Source: an uncultured Eggerthella sp. (lineage in GTDB: Bacteria > Actinomycetota > Coriobacteriia > Coriobacteriales > Eggerthellaceae). Taken from it: DNA of 64,000 bases. Shown one piece after another: positions 1-8,033 of the stretch. The stretch's first letter is position 1; the number at the start of each line of letters is the position of its first letter. The position numbers and the translations under genes were made by a program. Location of the stretch: positions 124,001-188,000 of the forward strand of contig UQNZ01000002.1 in the NCBI GenBank assembly GCA_900542525.1, written 5' to 3'. The notes under the pieces were generated by a model. The model did not search any database and had not been told where the DNA came from. It saw only the letters and a list, made by a program, of their open reading frames with translations.

Positions 1-278
1 TTTGCCATGACCGGAATGCTCACCGCCTCCTGAATACCCTTGATCATCTTCGGGTCACTCATACGCGAAACGCCGCCAGCAAGCCTGATATCGGCCGGGA
101 TGCGCTCAAGCGCCATGACCGCACAAGCACCCGCTTCTTCGGCGATCCGCGCTTGTTCCGGTGTCGTGACATCCATGATCACGCCACCCTTCAGCATTTG
201 TGCAAGCTGCTTATTCAGCTTGGCGCGTTCCTGCGTGTTCTCACAAGAGCAGGCGCCGTCCTTTTGATCAGCACTCAT
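1..278 (-). CDS. pdxS: Pyridoxal 5'-phosphate synthase subunit PdxS, 5' part only
   Basis: The first 92 codons are inside the window and the rest lies beyond the left edge. The translation contains GGVIMDVTTPEQARIAEEAG, MALERIPADIR and MSDPKMI, which are hallmark N-terminal segments of the PdxS (SNZ) TIM-barrel synthase. PdxS condenses ribose 5-phosphate, glyceraldehyde 3-phosphate and ammonia from PdxT into PLP. The start is the ATG at 276-278, preceded by AAGGAG. A short Cys-containing N-terminal extension precedes the conserved core. The gene is divergent from a MocR/PdxR-type regulator, the usual arrangement for PLP-controlled pdxST. Whether pdxT follows cannot be seen. Confidence 0.95.
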   Translation of the reverse strand, partial: MSADQKDGACSCENTQERAKLNKQLAQMLKGGVIMDVTTPEQARIAEEAGACAVMALERIPADIRLAGGVSRMSDPKMIKGIQEAVSIPVMA

Positions 279-349
279 GGTTGAAACTCCTTTTCTTCTC
301 TTCTCAACCTTTTTAAGCTGCGAATCATCTTTGTTGTCTCTGCCATGGT

Positions 350-379
350 AAAGTGGTGATGGTCATATCGAAATGACCA
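350..379. promoter_or_regulatory. Candidate PdxR-type operator between pdxS and the MocR gene
   Basis: A perfect dyad TGGTCAT-N6-ATGACCA occupies 360-379 in the divergent intergenic region. Just beside it, AAAGTGGT at 350-357 matches the first half of the AAAGTGGW-type motif I recall for corynebacterial PdxR. Position and symmetry fit a site controlling both divergent genes. The binding protein is inferred from gene context only. Confidence 0.45.
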
Positions 380-445
380 AAATCGATGTTTTTATTAAGA
401 CCAGTTTCTTTGAGAATGCCTGCGAACAAGAAAGAAGAACGCGCT

Positions 446-2005
446 ATGCTGACGTACGAACTTGATGCGAAAAGCTCCTGTAGCCTCTACGAACAGCTTT
501 ATCGGGCGATTCGTTCAGATATCGAAATAGCACTCCTTGATGCGGGCAGCAAGCTCCCTTCGAAGCGAGCGCTTGCCCAACACCTCGGCATTAGCGTCAT
601 TACTGTTGAGAGCGCTTACCGCCAACTTGCTGCCGAGGGTTACATCGAAGCGAAAGAGCGCCGCGGTTATTTTGTGAACGAGCTTCCTTCCGTTCGAGCG
701 CATGGCGCGAACGCAGATAGTAAAAGAATCGAACACCTGCCGGAGACTGAAGCGACCACCAAGCAGGTCGATCAAGCCCTATCGAGCGTTCCTTCGATCC
801 AAGCAGCACCCTTGCTCGCTGACTTCTCAGGAAACGATCGATCGGGCGACCAATTCCCTTTCCATATTTGGGCGAAAACGGTCAGACGCACGCTCAATGA
901 AGCTTCAAAGGGTCTGCTTCTCCGAACTGCGCACGACAACCGCGGGTCAGAAGAGCTCCGCTCTGCGATCGCTCAACATTTGGTTCACTTTCGAGGCTTA
1001 GAAGCTTCACCCGAACAGATCATCATCGGAGCAGGAGCGCAAGATCTTTACGGAGTATTGGTGCAGCTCCTTGGACGTGAGCGCACTTTTGCGGTCGAAG
1101 ACCCTGGTTATCCTGCTTTGCGCACGCATTACGAACTGAGCGGGGCTCACGTTGTCGGTATTCCCGTCGACAAAAGCGGGCTTGATGTTGCAGCGCTTAG
1201 AGCAAGCGAAGCGAGCATCGCCCATTGTTCTCCTGCTCATCAATTTCCCACCGGGAGCGTAATGAGCGCGGTAAGACGTCATGAGCTGCTCGACTGGGCG
1301 CATGAGACGAGTAGGCATGACACACTCTGCAGCACATCTCGATCGGGCGCGAAAAAACGCTCTATGAAGCGCTATATCATCGAGGATGACTATGACAGTG
1401 AATTCCGTATGCGTGGTCGACCGATCCCAACGCTCTTCATGCAGGATAGGCAGGAGTCGGTAATCTACATGAACACTTTCACTCGCAGCTTGGGAAGCGT
1501 TTTTCGCATTGCTTATATGGTATTGCCGCCGCGTCTGCTCGCTATCTTCAATGAGCGCTTCACGGCACGCACTTGCATGGTCGGTGCTCTCGAGCAGCTT
1601 GAGCTTGCACGTTTCATCACCTCTGGCGACTACGAGCGTCACGTAAACCGCCAGCGGACCGCTTATCGACGACTGCAAGACTCCTTGGTTGCAAAGATTA
1701 TGGCAAGCGAAGCAGGAAACTACGTGCATTTCAAGGGAGTCGGCAGTGGATTGCATTTCTTGATGGAAGTCGATCTGCCTGCAGGAGCCAGTTCGGCAAC
1801 CCCATTTGAGACCACCTGTCTTGAACGCGGAATCCGTTTGGTAAACATAGAAGAGTATCGTTCAACCCCTCTATCGCGCCCTCATGCAACGGATTCGTGC
1901 GCAACGTATGTGATGAATGTTTCTGGGTTAGACAGCGAGCGCATCGATGAGATCGTAACTGCTCTTTCAGATGCGATCCTTACTTTAGTTTCTGCTCGCT
2001 CTTAG
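446..2005 (+). CDS. MocR/PdxR-family transcriptional regulator (GntR HTH + aminotransferase fold)
   Basis: About 519 residues from the ATG at 446; in-frame ATGs at 386 and 416 are alternatives. Residues 1-75 form a GntR winged helix (SLYEQLYRAIRSDIE, LPSKRALAQHLGIS). The rest is a fold-type-I aminotransferase domain with HQFPTGSVM and IIEDDYDSEFR. MocR proteins bind PLP on a lysine in a TFSK[ST]L motif, but here the motif reads NTFTRSLG, with Arg (codon 1484-1486) in place of Lys. A roughly 20-residue insertion precedes the IIEDDYD motif. Gene context next to pdxS suggests control of vitamin B6 synthesis. The Lys loss means PLP could at most bind non-covalently, or that the protein senses something else. 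Confidence 0.85.
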   Translation: MLTYELDAKSSCSLYEQLYRAIRSDIEIALLDAGSKLPSKRALAQHLGISVITVESAYRQLAAEGYIEAKERRGYFVNELPSVRAHGANADSKRIEHLPETEATTKQVDQALSSVPSIQAAPLLADFSGNDRSGDQFPFHIWAKTVRRTLNEASKGLLLRTAHDNRGSEELRSAIAQHLVHFRGLEASPEQIIIGAGAQDLYGVLVQLLGRERTFAVEDPGYPALRTHYELSGAHVVGIPVDKSGLDVAALRASEASIAHCSPAHQFPTGSVMSAVRRHELLDWAHETSRHDTLCSTSRSGAKKRSMKRYIIEDDYDSEFRMRGRPIPTLFMQDRQESVIYMNTFTRSLGSVFRIAYMVLPPRLLAIFNERFTARTCMVGALEQLELARFITSGDYERHVNRQRTAYRRLQDSLVAKIMASEAGNYVHFKGVGSGLHFLMEVDLPAGASSATPFETTCLERGIRLVNIEEYRSTPLSRPHATDSCATYVMNVSGLDSERIDEIVTALSDAILTLVSARS

Positions 2006-2034
2006 AATCCTAGGTTTTGATGTAAAGAATATGA

Positions 2035-2076
2035 TCAAAAAAGAAGAGGCATCGATGCAAAGCATCCATGCCTCTT
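2035..2076. terminator. Bidirectional-looking intrinsic terminator between convergent genes
   Basis: A 15-bp stem with one mismatch (2044-2058 / 2062-2076, three-base loop) is flanked on its left by an A-run that becomes a T-run for the minus-strand gene ending at 2125. It also lies just downstream of the plus-strand regulator ending at 2005. Confidence 0.8.
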
Positions 2077-2124
2077 GTCAAAACTTTTCTTTCCTTCGAG
2101 CCGAGCTCTAAGGAAGGCTGATGC

Positions 2125-4725
2125 CTAGTGGGACATGCTCTGGCAGGTCTTACAGAGTTTCAGTCCTTTTGCCTGGGCATCAGCAACGGTTGTGGTCTTG
2201 GGATTCTTAATGGCCTGAGCACTTGCGCAGTTGTAGATGTGATAAACATCGCTGCTTGCTGCATACGTTGCTACCGAAGAAGCAGTCGTGCTAGATGCTG
2301 GTTTCTTTTTCGCATTGTACTTACCGTCTGATCCGACCCAGTACTTGCCACCGTCAACCCATGCATTGGTTGCCATAACGCCATCAGAGCCTACCCAATA
2401 CTTGCCCGAGACCCACGTATTGGCGAGCATAACGCCTGACTTGTTGCAGTAATACCAACCAGAACCGCTCTTGATCCAGCCAGTTCGCATGGCGCCTGAG
2501 CTGTTGAGGAAGTAGGTCTTGCCAGAAATGGTCTGCTTGCCTGTTGCCATCTTGCCGTCAGAAGGATTCAGGTAATACCATTTGCCACTCACCTTCTGCC
2601 AGCCCTTGGACATAGCACCACTGCTCTTGAAGTAGTACCAGGTATTGTTGACCTTCTGCCAACCTTTGGACATAGCACCTGAGCTCTTCAGATAGTACGT
2701 TGCTCCCTTTTCCGAGAACCAGCCCTTTGCCATCTTGCCATCGCTCTTGAGGTAATACCAGGAACCCTTTACCTTCTGCCAACCAGTGGTCATGGCACCT
2801 GACTTGTTGCAATAGTACCAATCGGAACCGCTCTTGACCCATCCTGTTCTCATAGCACCTGAGGAAGCCAAGAAGTAGGTCTTACCTTTAACGACTTCTC
2901 TGCCAGTGAGCATGATGCCGTTATCGTCCATGAGGTACCACTTGTTCTTGACTTTCGCCCAACCGGTTACCATAGCACCGGATTTGTTGAAGTAATACCA
3001 ATCACTATTGCCCGTTACGTGCTGCCAACCAGTGGCCATAGCGCCAGAGCTCTTGAGGAAATAGGTCTTACCATCTACGATCTGCTTACCCGTGAGCATC
3101 CTGCCATCAGCAGGGTTAAGGAAGTACCACTTGCCCTTCACCTTCTGCCAACCGGTAGCCATAGCGCCAGAGCTCTTGAAGTAGTACCAGTCTGCGTTAG
3201 GACCGATGTTCCTCCAACCCGTCTTCATCCAACCTTTGGCATCGAAATAATAGGTGGTGCTCTTGATCTTAGTGAGGCCTACCGCATAGGTTCCATCGGT
3301 GTAGCGATACCACCAGCCCTTGGAGCTGTGGATCCATTTGCCGTCTTTGGTAGCAACGGTCACATTATTGCTGTTCGCGTCTCCAACACCACCGTTGTTG
3401 CCAGAATTACTGCTGTTGTTGCCATTGTTGTTGCCCGAGTTGCCATTATTGTCTTTGTTCTCTGAATTGGTCTCGACCTTTTGCGGAAGGATCGTGGCAG
3501 CATTGCCCGTCTTCTTTGCCCACTCCTCAAGACCCTTCACGTCGCTGATCTTGTTGTTCGAGCAGTTCAGATCACGCAAGCTGCCTAGACCTGAAATGTC
3601 GAGCGAAGTGAGTTCATTGGACGAGCAATTCAGGCTGGAGAGATTCGGTAGACTCGTGAGCTTCAATGAAGTAAGGGCATTGGAAGAACAATTCAGATCG
3701 CGAAGCGCTCTCAAGCCCGAAGAATCCAACGAAGTAAGCTTGTTCGACGAACAATTCAACGTGGTAAGAGAAGATGCGCCATTCACCTTGATCGATTGCA
3801 GCTGGTTGTTGCCGCAGAACACTGATTGGAGAGCTGTGTGGTTCGATACGTCAAGACCGGTAAGGCTATTGTTGGCGCATTCGAGCGTTTGCAGATATTT
3901 CGATTGGGAGAGGTCGATCCCTGTCAGTTTATTGTTGAAGCAGAAAAGTGTGGTGAGACGTTTAAGGCTTCCCATGCCGCTTATGAACTTGATCGCGTTG
4001 TTGTTGCATCGCAGATAATCGAGACCCTCTTTACCCGACACATCTAACGATGGGAGCTTATTGTAAGAACAATCGAGCTCCTGCAAGGCCGTTGAGCCAG
4101 AAGGCAAGATAAGCCCCGTAAGCTGGTTGTTGTTGCAGTAAAGGAACCTAAGGTTTCTGCAATTCGATACGCTCAAAGTTTTCAGCTGATTAGACTCACA
4201 GCGCAACGTCACAAGACTATTGCAATCCATGACACTCAGGGCGGTAAGATTGTTATACGCGCAATCGAGATACTTAAGAGCGGTACAACCAGAAACATTG
4301 AGCCCTGCTAGCTTGCTCGACTCGCAATAGATCGCTTCCAAAGAGGTGTGATTAGGAACATTAAGATGGAGAGAACTAACACCTTCAACTTCGAGCTTCT
4401 TCGTATTAGCCATGCCGATCTGCGTAACTATTTTACCGTCAAGCTTAGTAGGAACTTCGAAGCCCGCAGAAGGATTACTGATCTTGATCTTCTGGATCGT
4501 GACACTACCATCAGTGTTATTGGCATAGGTATAGGTTACACCGCCTACCGTTGTAGTAGCCGCATGAGCAAACTGTGGTGCAGCAACCAAACAGCCAACC
4601 ATCAAAGCGAACGCTGCCACAAAAAGAGCGAGCTTCTTTTGGAGCGTGGTTGCCTGCTGATGTGCGATGGGAAGGCAGGCACCTCTAGATGCCTGTGCCG
4701 CTAAGAGCGAATCTTCTCTTCTCAT
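2125..4725 (-). CDS. Secreted leucine-rich-repeat protein with cell-wall-binding repeats
   Basis: About 866 residues from the ATG at 4723-4725; the adjacent ATG at 4726-4728 is also possible, and GGAGG lies directly upstream. A long n-region leads into a hydrophobic signal segment (KLALFVAAFALMVGCLVAA) ending in an AHA-type cleavage site. Then come about 14 leucine-rich repeats of the Cys type (LDCSYNKL, LRCNNNAI, LNCSSNEL), as in internalin-J-like proteins. An Asn/Gly-rich linker follows, then about 16 aromatic cell-wall-binding repeats (WYYFKSSGAMATGW and variants, PF01473-like). The C terminus (VYHIYNCASAQAI...LKLCKTC) resembles the small Cys-containing domain at the end of some secreted nucleases. 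The likely role is a surface adhesin attached non-covalently to the wall. The ligand is unknown. Confidence 0.85.
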   Translation of the reverse strand: MRREDSLLAAQASRGACLPIAHQQATTLQKKLALFVAAFALMVGCLVAAPQFAHAATTTVGGVTYTYANNTDGSVTIQKIKISNPSAGFEVPTKLDGKIVTQIGMANTKKLEVEGVSSLHLNVPNHTSLEAIYCESSKLAGLNVSGCTALKYLDCAYNNLTALSVMDCNSLVTLRCESNQLKTLSVSNCRNLRFLYCNNNQLTGLILPSGSTALQELDCSYNKLPSLDVSGKEGLDYLRCNNNAIKFISGMGSLKRLTTLFCFNNKLTGIDLSQSKYLQTLECANNSLTGLDVSNHTALQSVFCGNNQLQSIKVNGASSLTTLNCSSNKLTSLDSSGLRALRDLNCSSNALTSLKLTSLPNLSSLNCSSNELTSLDISGLGSLRDLNCSNNKISDVKGLEEWAKKTGNAATILPQKVETNSENKDNNGNSGNNNGNNSSNSGNNGGVGDANSNNVTVATKDGKWIHSSKGWWYRYTDGTYAVGLTKIKSTTYYFDAKGWMKTGWRNIGPNADWYYFKSSGAMATGWQKVKGKWYFLNPADGRMLTGKQIVDGKTYFLKSSGAMATGWQHVTGNSDWYYFNKSGAMVTGWAKVKNKWYLMDDNGIMLTGREVVKGKTYFLASSGAMRTGWVKSGSDWYYCNKSGAMTTGWQKVKGSWYYLKSDGKMAKGWFSEKGATYYLKSSGAMSKGWQKVNNTWYYFKSSGAMSKGWQKVSGKWYYLNPSDGKMATGKQTISGKTYFLNSSGAMRTGWIKSGSGWYYCNKSGVMLANTWVSGKYWVGSDGVMATNAWVDGGKYWVGSDGKYNAKKKPASSTTASSVATYAASSDVYHIYNCASAQAIKNPKTTTVADAQAKGLKLCKTCQSMSH

Positions 4726-4823
4726 CATGCCTCCGTTTCGTTCTCTAAGACTTGTTGAAAACATAGCATCAAGGAATAGTACCACCCAGTCTTGCAGATG
4801 ATGTGAAGGCTGGTGAAACCACT

Positions 4824-4856
4824 AAAAAACCCTGCTTGAACTGGTCAAACAGGGTT
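4824..4856 (-). terminator. Intrinsic terminator of tRNA-Arg
   Basis: On the minus strand a 7-bp stem AACCCTG/CAGGGTT, which can extend through an inner TTGA/TCAA pairing, is followed by a run of T. It sits 10 nt beyond the tRNA 3' end. Confidence 0.8.
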
Positions 4857-4865
4857 GTATTCAAG

Positions 4866-4942
4866 TGGTGCGCCCTGAGGGATTCGAACCCCCGACGTAC
4901 TGATTCGTAGTCAGTCCCTCTATCCAGCTGAGGTAAGGGCGC
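4866..4942 (-). tRNA. tRNA-Arg(ACG), CCA encoded
   Basis: The acceptor stem GCGCCCT/AGGGCGC, the T-arm with GGTTCGAATCC and the anticodon stem ACTGA/TCAGT all pair. The 7-nt anticodon loop CTACGAA places ACG at the anticodon, read as Arg after deamination to ICG. The discriminator is A and the CCA tail is encoded at 4868-4866. Confidence 0.97.
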
Positions 4943-5099
4943 ATTTCGTTGCAAGCAGTAAGCTTTGCAGCATTGGTTATTTTCTCAATAGAGCAACGCG
5001 GTGTCAACCACTAAAACCTCAAGAGGCAAAATCGCATCTGTTTAAGGCATGAATCCTAATCAGAACGCTTTTGACAGAGCCTCTCAGGTGCAACACAGT

Positions 5100-6008
5100 C
5101 TATTCGGCTGCCTTTGCTTTATCCCAAAGTGCCTGCATCTTCTCCATAGGAAGCTCTTCGAGCTGAACGCCTTCATCAAACGCTTCATCTTCCATAGCTT
5201 CCCAGCGATTGCGGAACTTCGTGCATGTTGCTCGCAAAGCACCTTCGGCATCGATACCCATCTTGCGCGCCACATTCACGAGCGAAAAGAGCACGTCGCC
5301 CATCTCAAGTTCTGCCTCATGGAACTCAGACGTATTCTTGAGCATCTTGCCGTTCTCCGACTTAGGCGCGCAAGCATAGGCTTCTTGCAGTTCACGCGCT
5401 TCCTCGTGAACTTTTTCCCATACATGAGCTACCGAATCCCACTCAAAACCAGCAGCAACTGCCTTGCGTGAGATCTTCTGTGCTTGCATGAGCGCTGGAA
5501 ACGAAACAGGCACGCTCGCAAGGATGCTTTCGGGCTTCTGCTCATTCATCCCATCCGGTGCCGTAGCATCTTGCGCCGCCTGCGCGCGTTCGGAGAGCTT
5601 GATCTTATCCCAGATATCGAGCACGCTGTTCGCGTCTCCCGTCTGCGCTTCGCCGAATACATGCGGATGACGACGGATGATCTTCGCGTTGACTGCACGG
5701 CATACGTCGTCGATAGTGAACTCGCCTTCATCGGCTGCGATCTGGCTTTGCAAGACTACCTGCAACAGCACATCGCCCAACTCTTCACAGAGGTGCTCGG
5801 TATCGTTCGCTTCGATCGTATCGACCGCTTCGTAGGCTTCTTCGAGCATATTCGAGGCGATGGAAACATGCGTTTGCTCACGATCCCAGGGGCACCCATC
5901 TGGGCGGCGCAATGCTGCGATCGTATCGACGAACTCGCCGAATGATCGCGCAGCTTCATGGGCATGCGAGATGCCCATTTCATTAGGGTTGAGTTCAGGC
6001 GTAGACAT
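5100..6008 (-). CDS. mazG: Nucleoside triphosphate pyrophosphohydrolase MazG
   Basis: 302 residues. MazG hydrolyses NTPs to NMP and PPi, clearing non-canonical or excess nucleotides. The first MazG domain shows LRRPDGCPWDREQTH, then the metal-binding helix pattern LEEAYEAVDTIE with CEELGDVLLQVV, and RRHPHVFGE. A second, weaker MazG-like half follows (GFEWDSVAHVWEKVHEEARE, EMGDVLFSLVNVARKMGID). The length suits the two-domain bacterial form. The ATG at 6006-6008 lies 14 nt after the stop of the upstream NERD gene, so co-transcription is likely. Confidence 0.93.
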   Translation of the reverse strand: MSTPELNPNEMGISHAHEAARSFGEFVDTIAALRRPDGCPWDREQTHVSIASNMLEEAYEAVDTIEANDTEHLCEELGDVLLQVVLQSQIAADEGEFTIDDVCRAVNAKIIRRHPHVFGEAQTGDANSVLDIWDKIKLSERAQAAQDATAPDGMNEQKPESILASVPVSFPALMQAQKISRKAVAAGFEWDSVAHVWEKVHEEARELQEAYACAPKSENGKMLKNTSEFHEAELEMGDVLFSLVNVARKMGIDAEGALRATCTKFRNRWEAMEDEAFDEGVQLEELPMEKMQALWDKAKAAE

Positions 6009-6022
6009 AAGTTTCTTGCACG

Positions 6023-6871
6023 CTACTTCTGCTGCGTATTGGAATCGGCATCTGCAGAGGAAGTTTGAGCGCTATCAGAAGCCACCGCACTCTCTGTCTC
6101 TTCCTGTGCTTCATGAGCTTCGGGCAAGCGATCTTCTTCGGTTGCTTCATCTTCATCTTCGTAGTCTTCATCCTCATCGTCATCCTCTTCAGGATCGCGG
6201 AAGTCGGCGGGAATGAAGGCTTTGTATTCTTCAGGAATCTCCTTCGCGGGCTCAGGATTTTCCATTTCATGAACTTTTTCACTATTGAGCTTCAGCAGTT
6301 CAACGATCGCCGACACCTCTTCAGCACTCAGGCATGGCTCGTCCTGCCACTTCTCTATGAAGGGGATGACCTCGGTGACCAAGCCAACGAAGCATTCCTC
6401 GCTCGGATTCTTGAGCTTGATCTCGGCAACCGTAGGGAATGCAACCATGGGATAGCACTTAAGGCCAGGCTTATCCCCGATGAGCTCCTTGATGCAGTGA
6501 AGATGGACCTTCGACTGATAGAGCGGACTCGTGAACGGCTTGCCTTTGATGCCTGGCGCGAACGTCCAGCGGCTGCCTTCCTCATCGGCATTGATGTAGA
6601 CATAGAGCTCGCGATACTCAAGTGAGAAAATACCCTGAGGAGAGACGATAACGTAGTCGATGCGCGAACGACCCAGTTTCGTGAGAATATAGAGGTCTTT
6701 CAGGACCACACAGCCTTCTGGCAGCTTGCTATTCAGATCGGCGGCAAGCTCAACACCTTCGCGCTCGGCTGTCTTCATACGATTGCGCTTCTTCCTCACG
6801 TCGAAGAACATCGTACCTGCGAGCACGACGAGAACAGCGATAAAGAGAGCATTGACGATGACCTCTTGCAT
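6023..6871 (-). CDS. Membrane-anchored NERD-domain protein
   Basis: 282 residues. One N-terminal membrane helix (residues about 4-22) is followed by a NERD (nuclease-related) domain: LKDLYIL, SRIDYVIVSPQGIFSLEY, then WTFAPGIKGKPFTSPLYQSKVH. Active NERD proteins usually carry a D...ExK metal site; here the Asp is present but ExK reads E-Y-R. The tail from about residue 215 is highly acidic and probably disordered. The start is well supported by AGGAGG five bases upstream. It lies directly upstream of mazG. A nuclease role is the family expectation, but catalysis is doubtful. Confidence 0.7.
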   Translation of the reverse strand: MQEVIVNALFIAVLVVLAGTMFFDVRKKRNRMKTAEREGVELAADLNSKLPEGCVVLKDLYILTKLGRSRIDYVIVSPQGIFSLEYRELYVYINADEEGSRWTFAPGIKGKPFTSPLYQSKVHLHCIKELIGDKPGLKCYPMVAFPTVAEIKLKNPSEECFVGLVTEVIPFIEKWQDEPCLSAEEVSAIVELLKLNSEKVHEMENPEPAKEIPEEYKAFIPADFRDPEEDDDEDEDYEDEDEATEEDRLPEAHEAQEETESAVASDSAQTSSADADSNTQQK

Positions 6872-6937
6872 GGTTCCTCCTACGAAGTTCTACCAGCCGC
6901 ATACCAGCGACCAGCACGTTGAATACTTGAGATTGAC

Positions 6938-7207
6938 TTAGATCTTGTACATGAACTGGAAAAGATCTTCACGTTGTATGATGATCTGAACGCCCAGCTC
7001 TTCAGCAAGACCATCGAGTGCGGTCTGCACGGTGTTGAAATCGGCCACGGCCGGATCGAGCGTGACGAGCATGGTCATCGAGAAGATCTCGTCGAGAATC
7101 GTCTGGCTGATATCGTCGATGTTTGCACCTTTTTCAGCAAGCACCCCCGAAACGCCCGCTACGATACCGGAACGATCCTTACCCAAAACAGAAACTACAC
7201 AGCGCAT
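6938..7207 (-). CDS. Stand-alone ACT domain protein (UPF0237-like)
   Basis: 89 residues that consist almost wholly of one ACT fold. It begins VVSVLGKDRSGIVAGVSGVL, followed by KGANIDDISQTI and a second beta-alpha-beta unit. ACT modules bind small molecules, often amino acids, and small proteins of this kind occur widely in Gram-positive anaerobes with unknown targets. It is the first gene of a possible run with the NERD gene, about 65 nt upstream of that gene's start. Confidence 0.85.
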   Translation of the reverse strand: MRCVVSVLGKDRSGIVAGVSGVLAEKGANIDDISQTILDEIFSMTMLVTLDPAVADFNTVQTALDGLAEELGVQIIIQREDLFQFMYKI

Positions 7208-7329
7208 TGCGCATCCTTTCGATCAAGACGGACAACCTTCGCGCTGCCGTCTTTTGTGTTAACGCTATAGTAGCGCATGAACATGTTTCTACGTACATGC
7301 GTCTTCTTCTTCGCAGAAGTTACGCACCC

Positions 7330-7896
7330 CTACTCGCCCATGAGCGCAAGCGCATCCGCGCGCGCCGTTGCATCCTGCTCGAAGAGCCCGCGCACAGCGC
7401 GCGTGACCGTTTTAGAGCCTGGCTTCTTCACACCACGCATGTTCATGCACATATGTTCAGCCTTGATAACGACCACGACCCCTTGCGGCGCGAGTTCGCG
7501 CATGAGCGTATCAGCGATCTGCGAGGTAAGGCGCTCCTGCACCTGAGGACGGCGCGCAAAGACCTCCACCAAACGCGCGAGCTTGGAAAGCCCACAGATG
7601 CGGCCATCGGCAGCAGGGATGTAGGCGATGTTCGCCGTGCCATAGAACGGCGCTAAATGATGTTCGCACATGGAGAAGAACGGAATATCGCGCAAGAGGA
7701 TAAGCTCCTGTGAGTGCTCATCGAAGGTGGTCTCGAAATGAACCGCGGGGTCTTCCTCGAGTCCTGCGAAACACTCCGCATACATGCGCGCCACTCGTTC
7801 GGGAGTTTTCTGCAAACCTTCACGCTGCGGATCTTCGCCAATGCCCTCAAGAATGAGCTTGACGCCTTCTTCGATCTTGTCCATATCCATTGCCAT
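7330..7896 (-). CDS. folE: GTP cyclohydrolase I
   Basis: 188 residues from the ATG at 7894-7896, preceded by AGAGGA; an upstream ATG at 7953 lacks support. FolE opens GTP to 7,8-dihydroneopterin triphosphate, the first step towards folate. Key residues are visible: the zinc and catalytic segment SMCEHHLAPFYG, RICGLSKLARLVEVFARRPQ and HMCMNMRGVKKPGS with the second zinc Cys. No other folate gene lies nearby. Confidence 0.96.
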   Translation of the reverse strand: MAMDMDKIEEGVKLILEGIGEDPQREGLQKTPERVARMYAECFAGLEEDPAVHFETTFDEHSQELILLRDIPFFSMCEHHLAPFYGTANIAYIPAADGRICGLSKLARLVEVFARRPQVQERLTSQIADTLMRELAPQGVVVVIKAEHMCMNMRGVKKPGSKTVTRAVRGLFEQDATARADALALMGE

Positions 7897-8033
7897 TATG
7901 TTATTCCTCTTATCCTCATGCAGACAACGCACTCCGTTGTCTTGCCAGTTCATAGTCTACTAAACCATTCGAGCAACGATGCTCGGCTTCACTCTTGCAC
8001 TTTACGCCGCTATACCATGCGTTAGACCCTTTG

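Noticed and set aside
1007..1756. 249-codon minus-strand ORF inside the MocR gene
   Set aside because: It is the shadow of the conserved aminotransferase-like domain on the other strand.
2350..3300. Possible CRISPR-like array because of regularly spaced similar units
   Set aside because: The units are in-frame cell-wall-binding repeats of a protein, with no separate spacers and no cas genes.
3320..4018. 232-codon plus-strand ORF with repeats inside the LRR gene
   Set aside because: Its periodicity only mirrors the LRR repeats coded on the minus strand.
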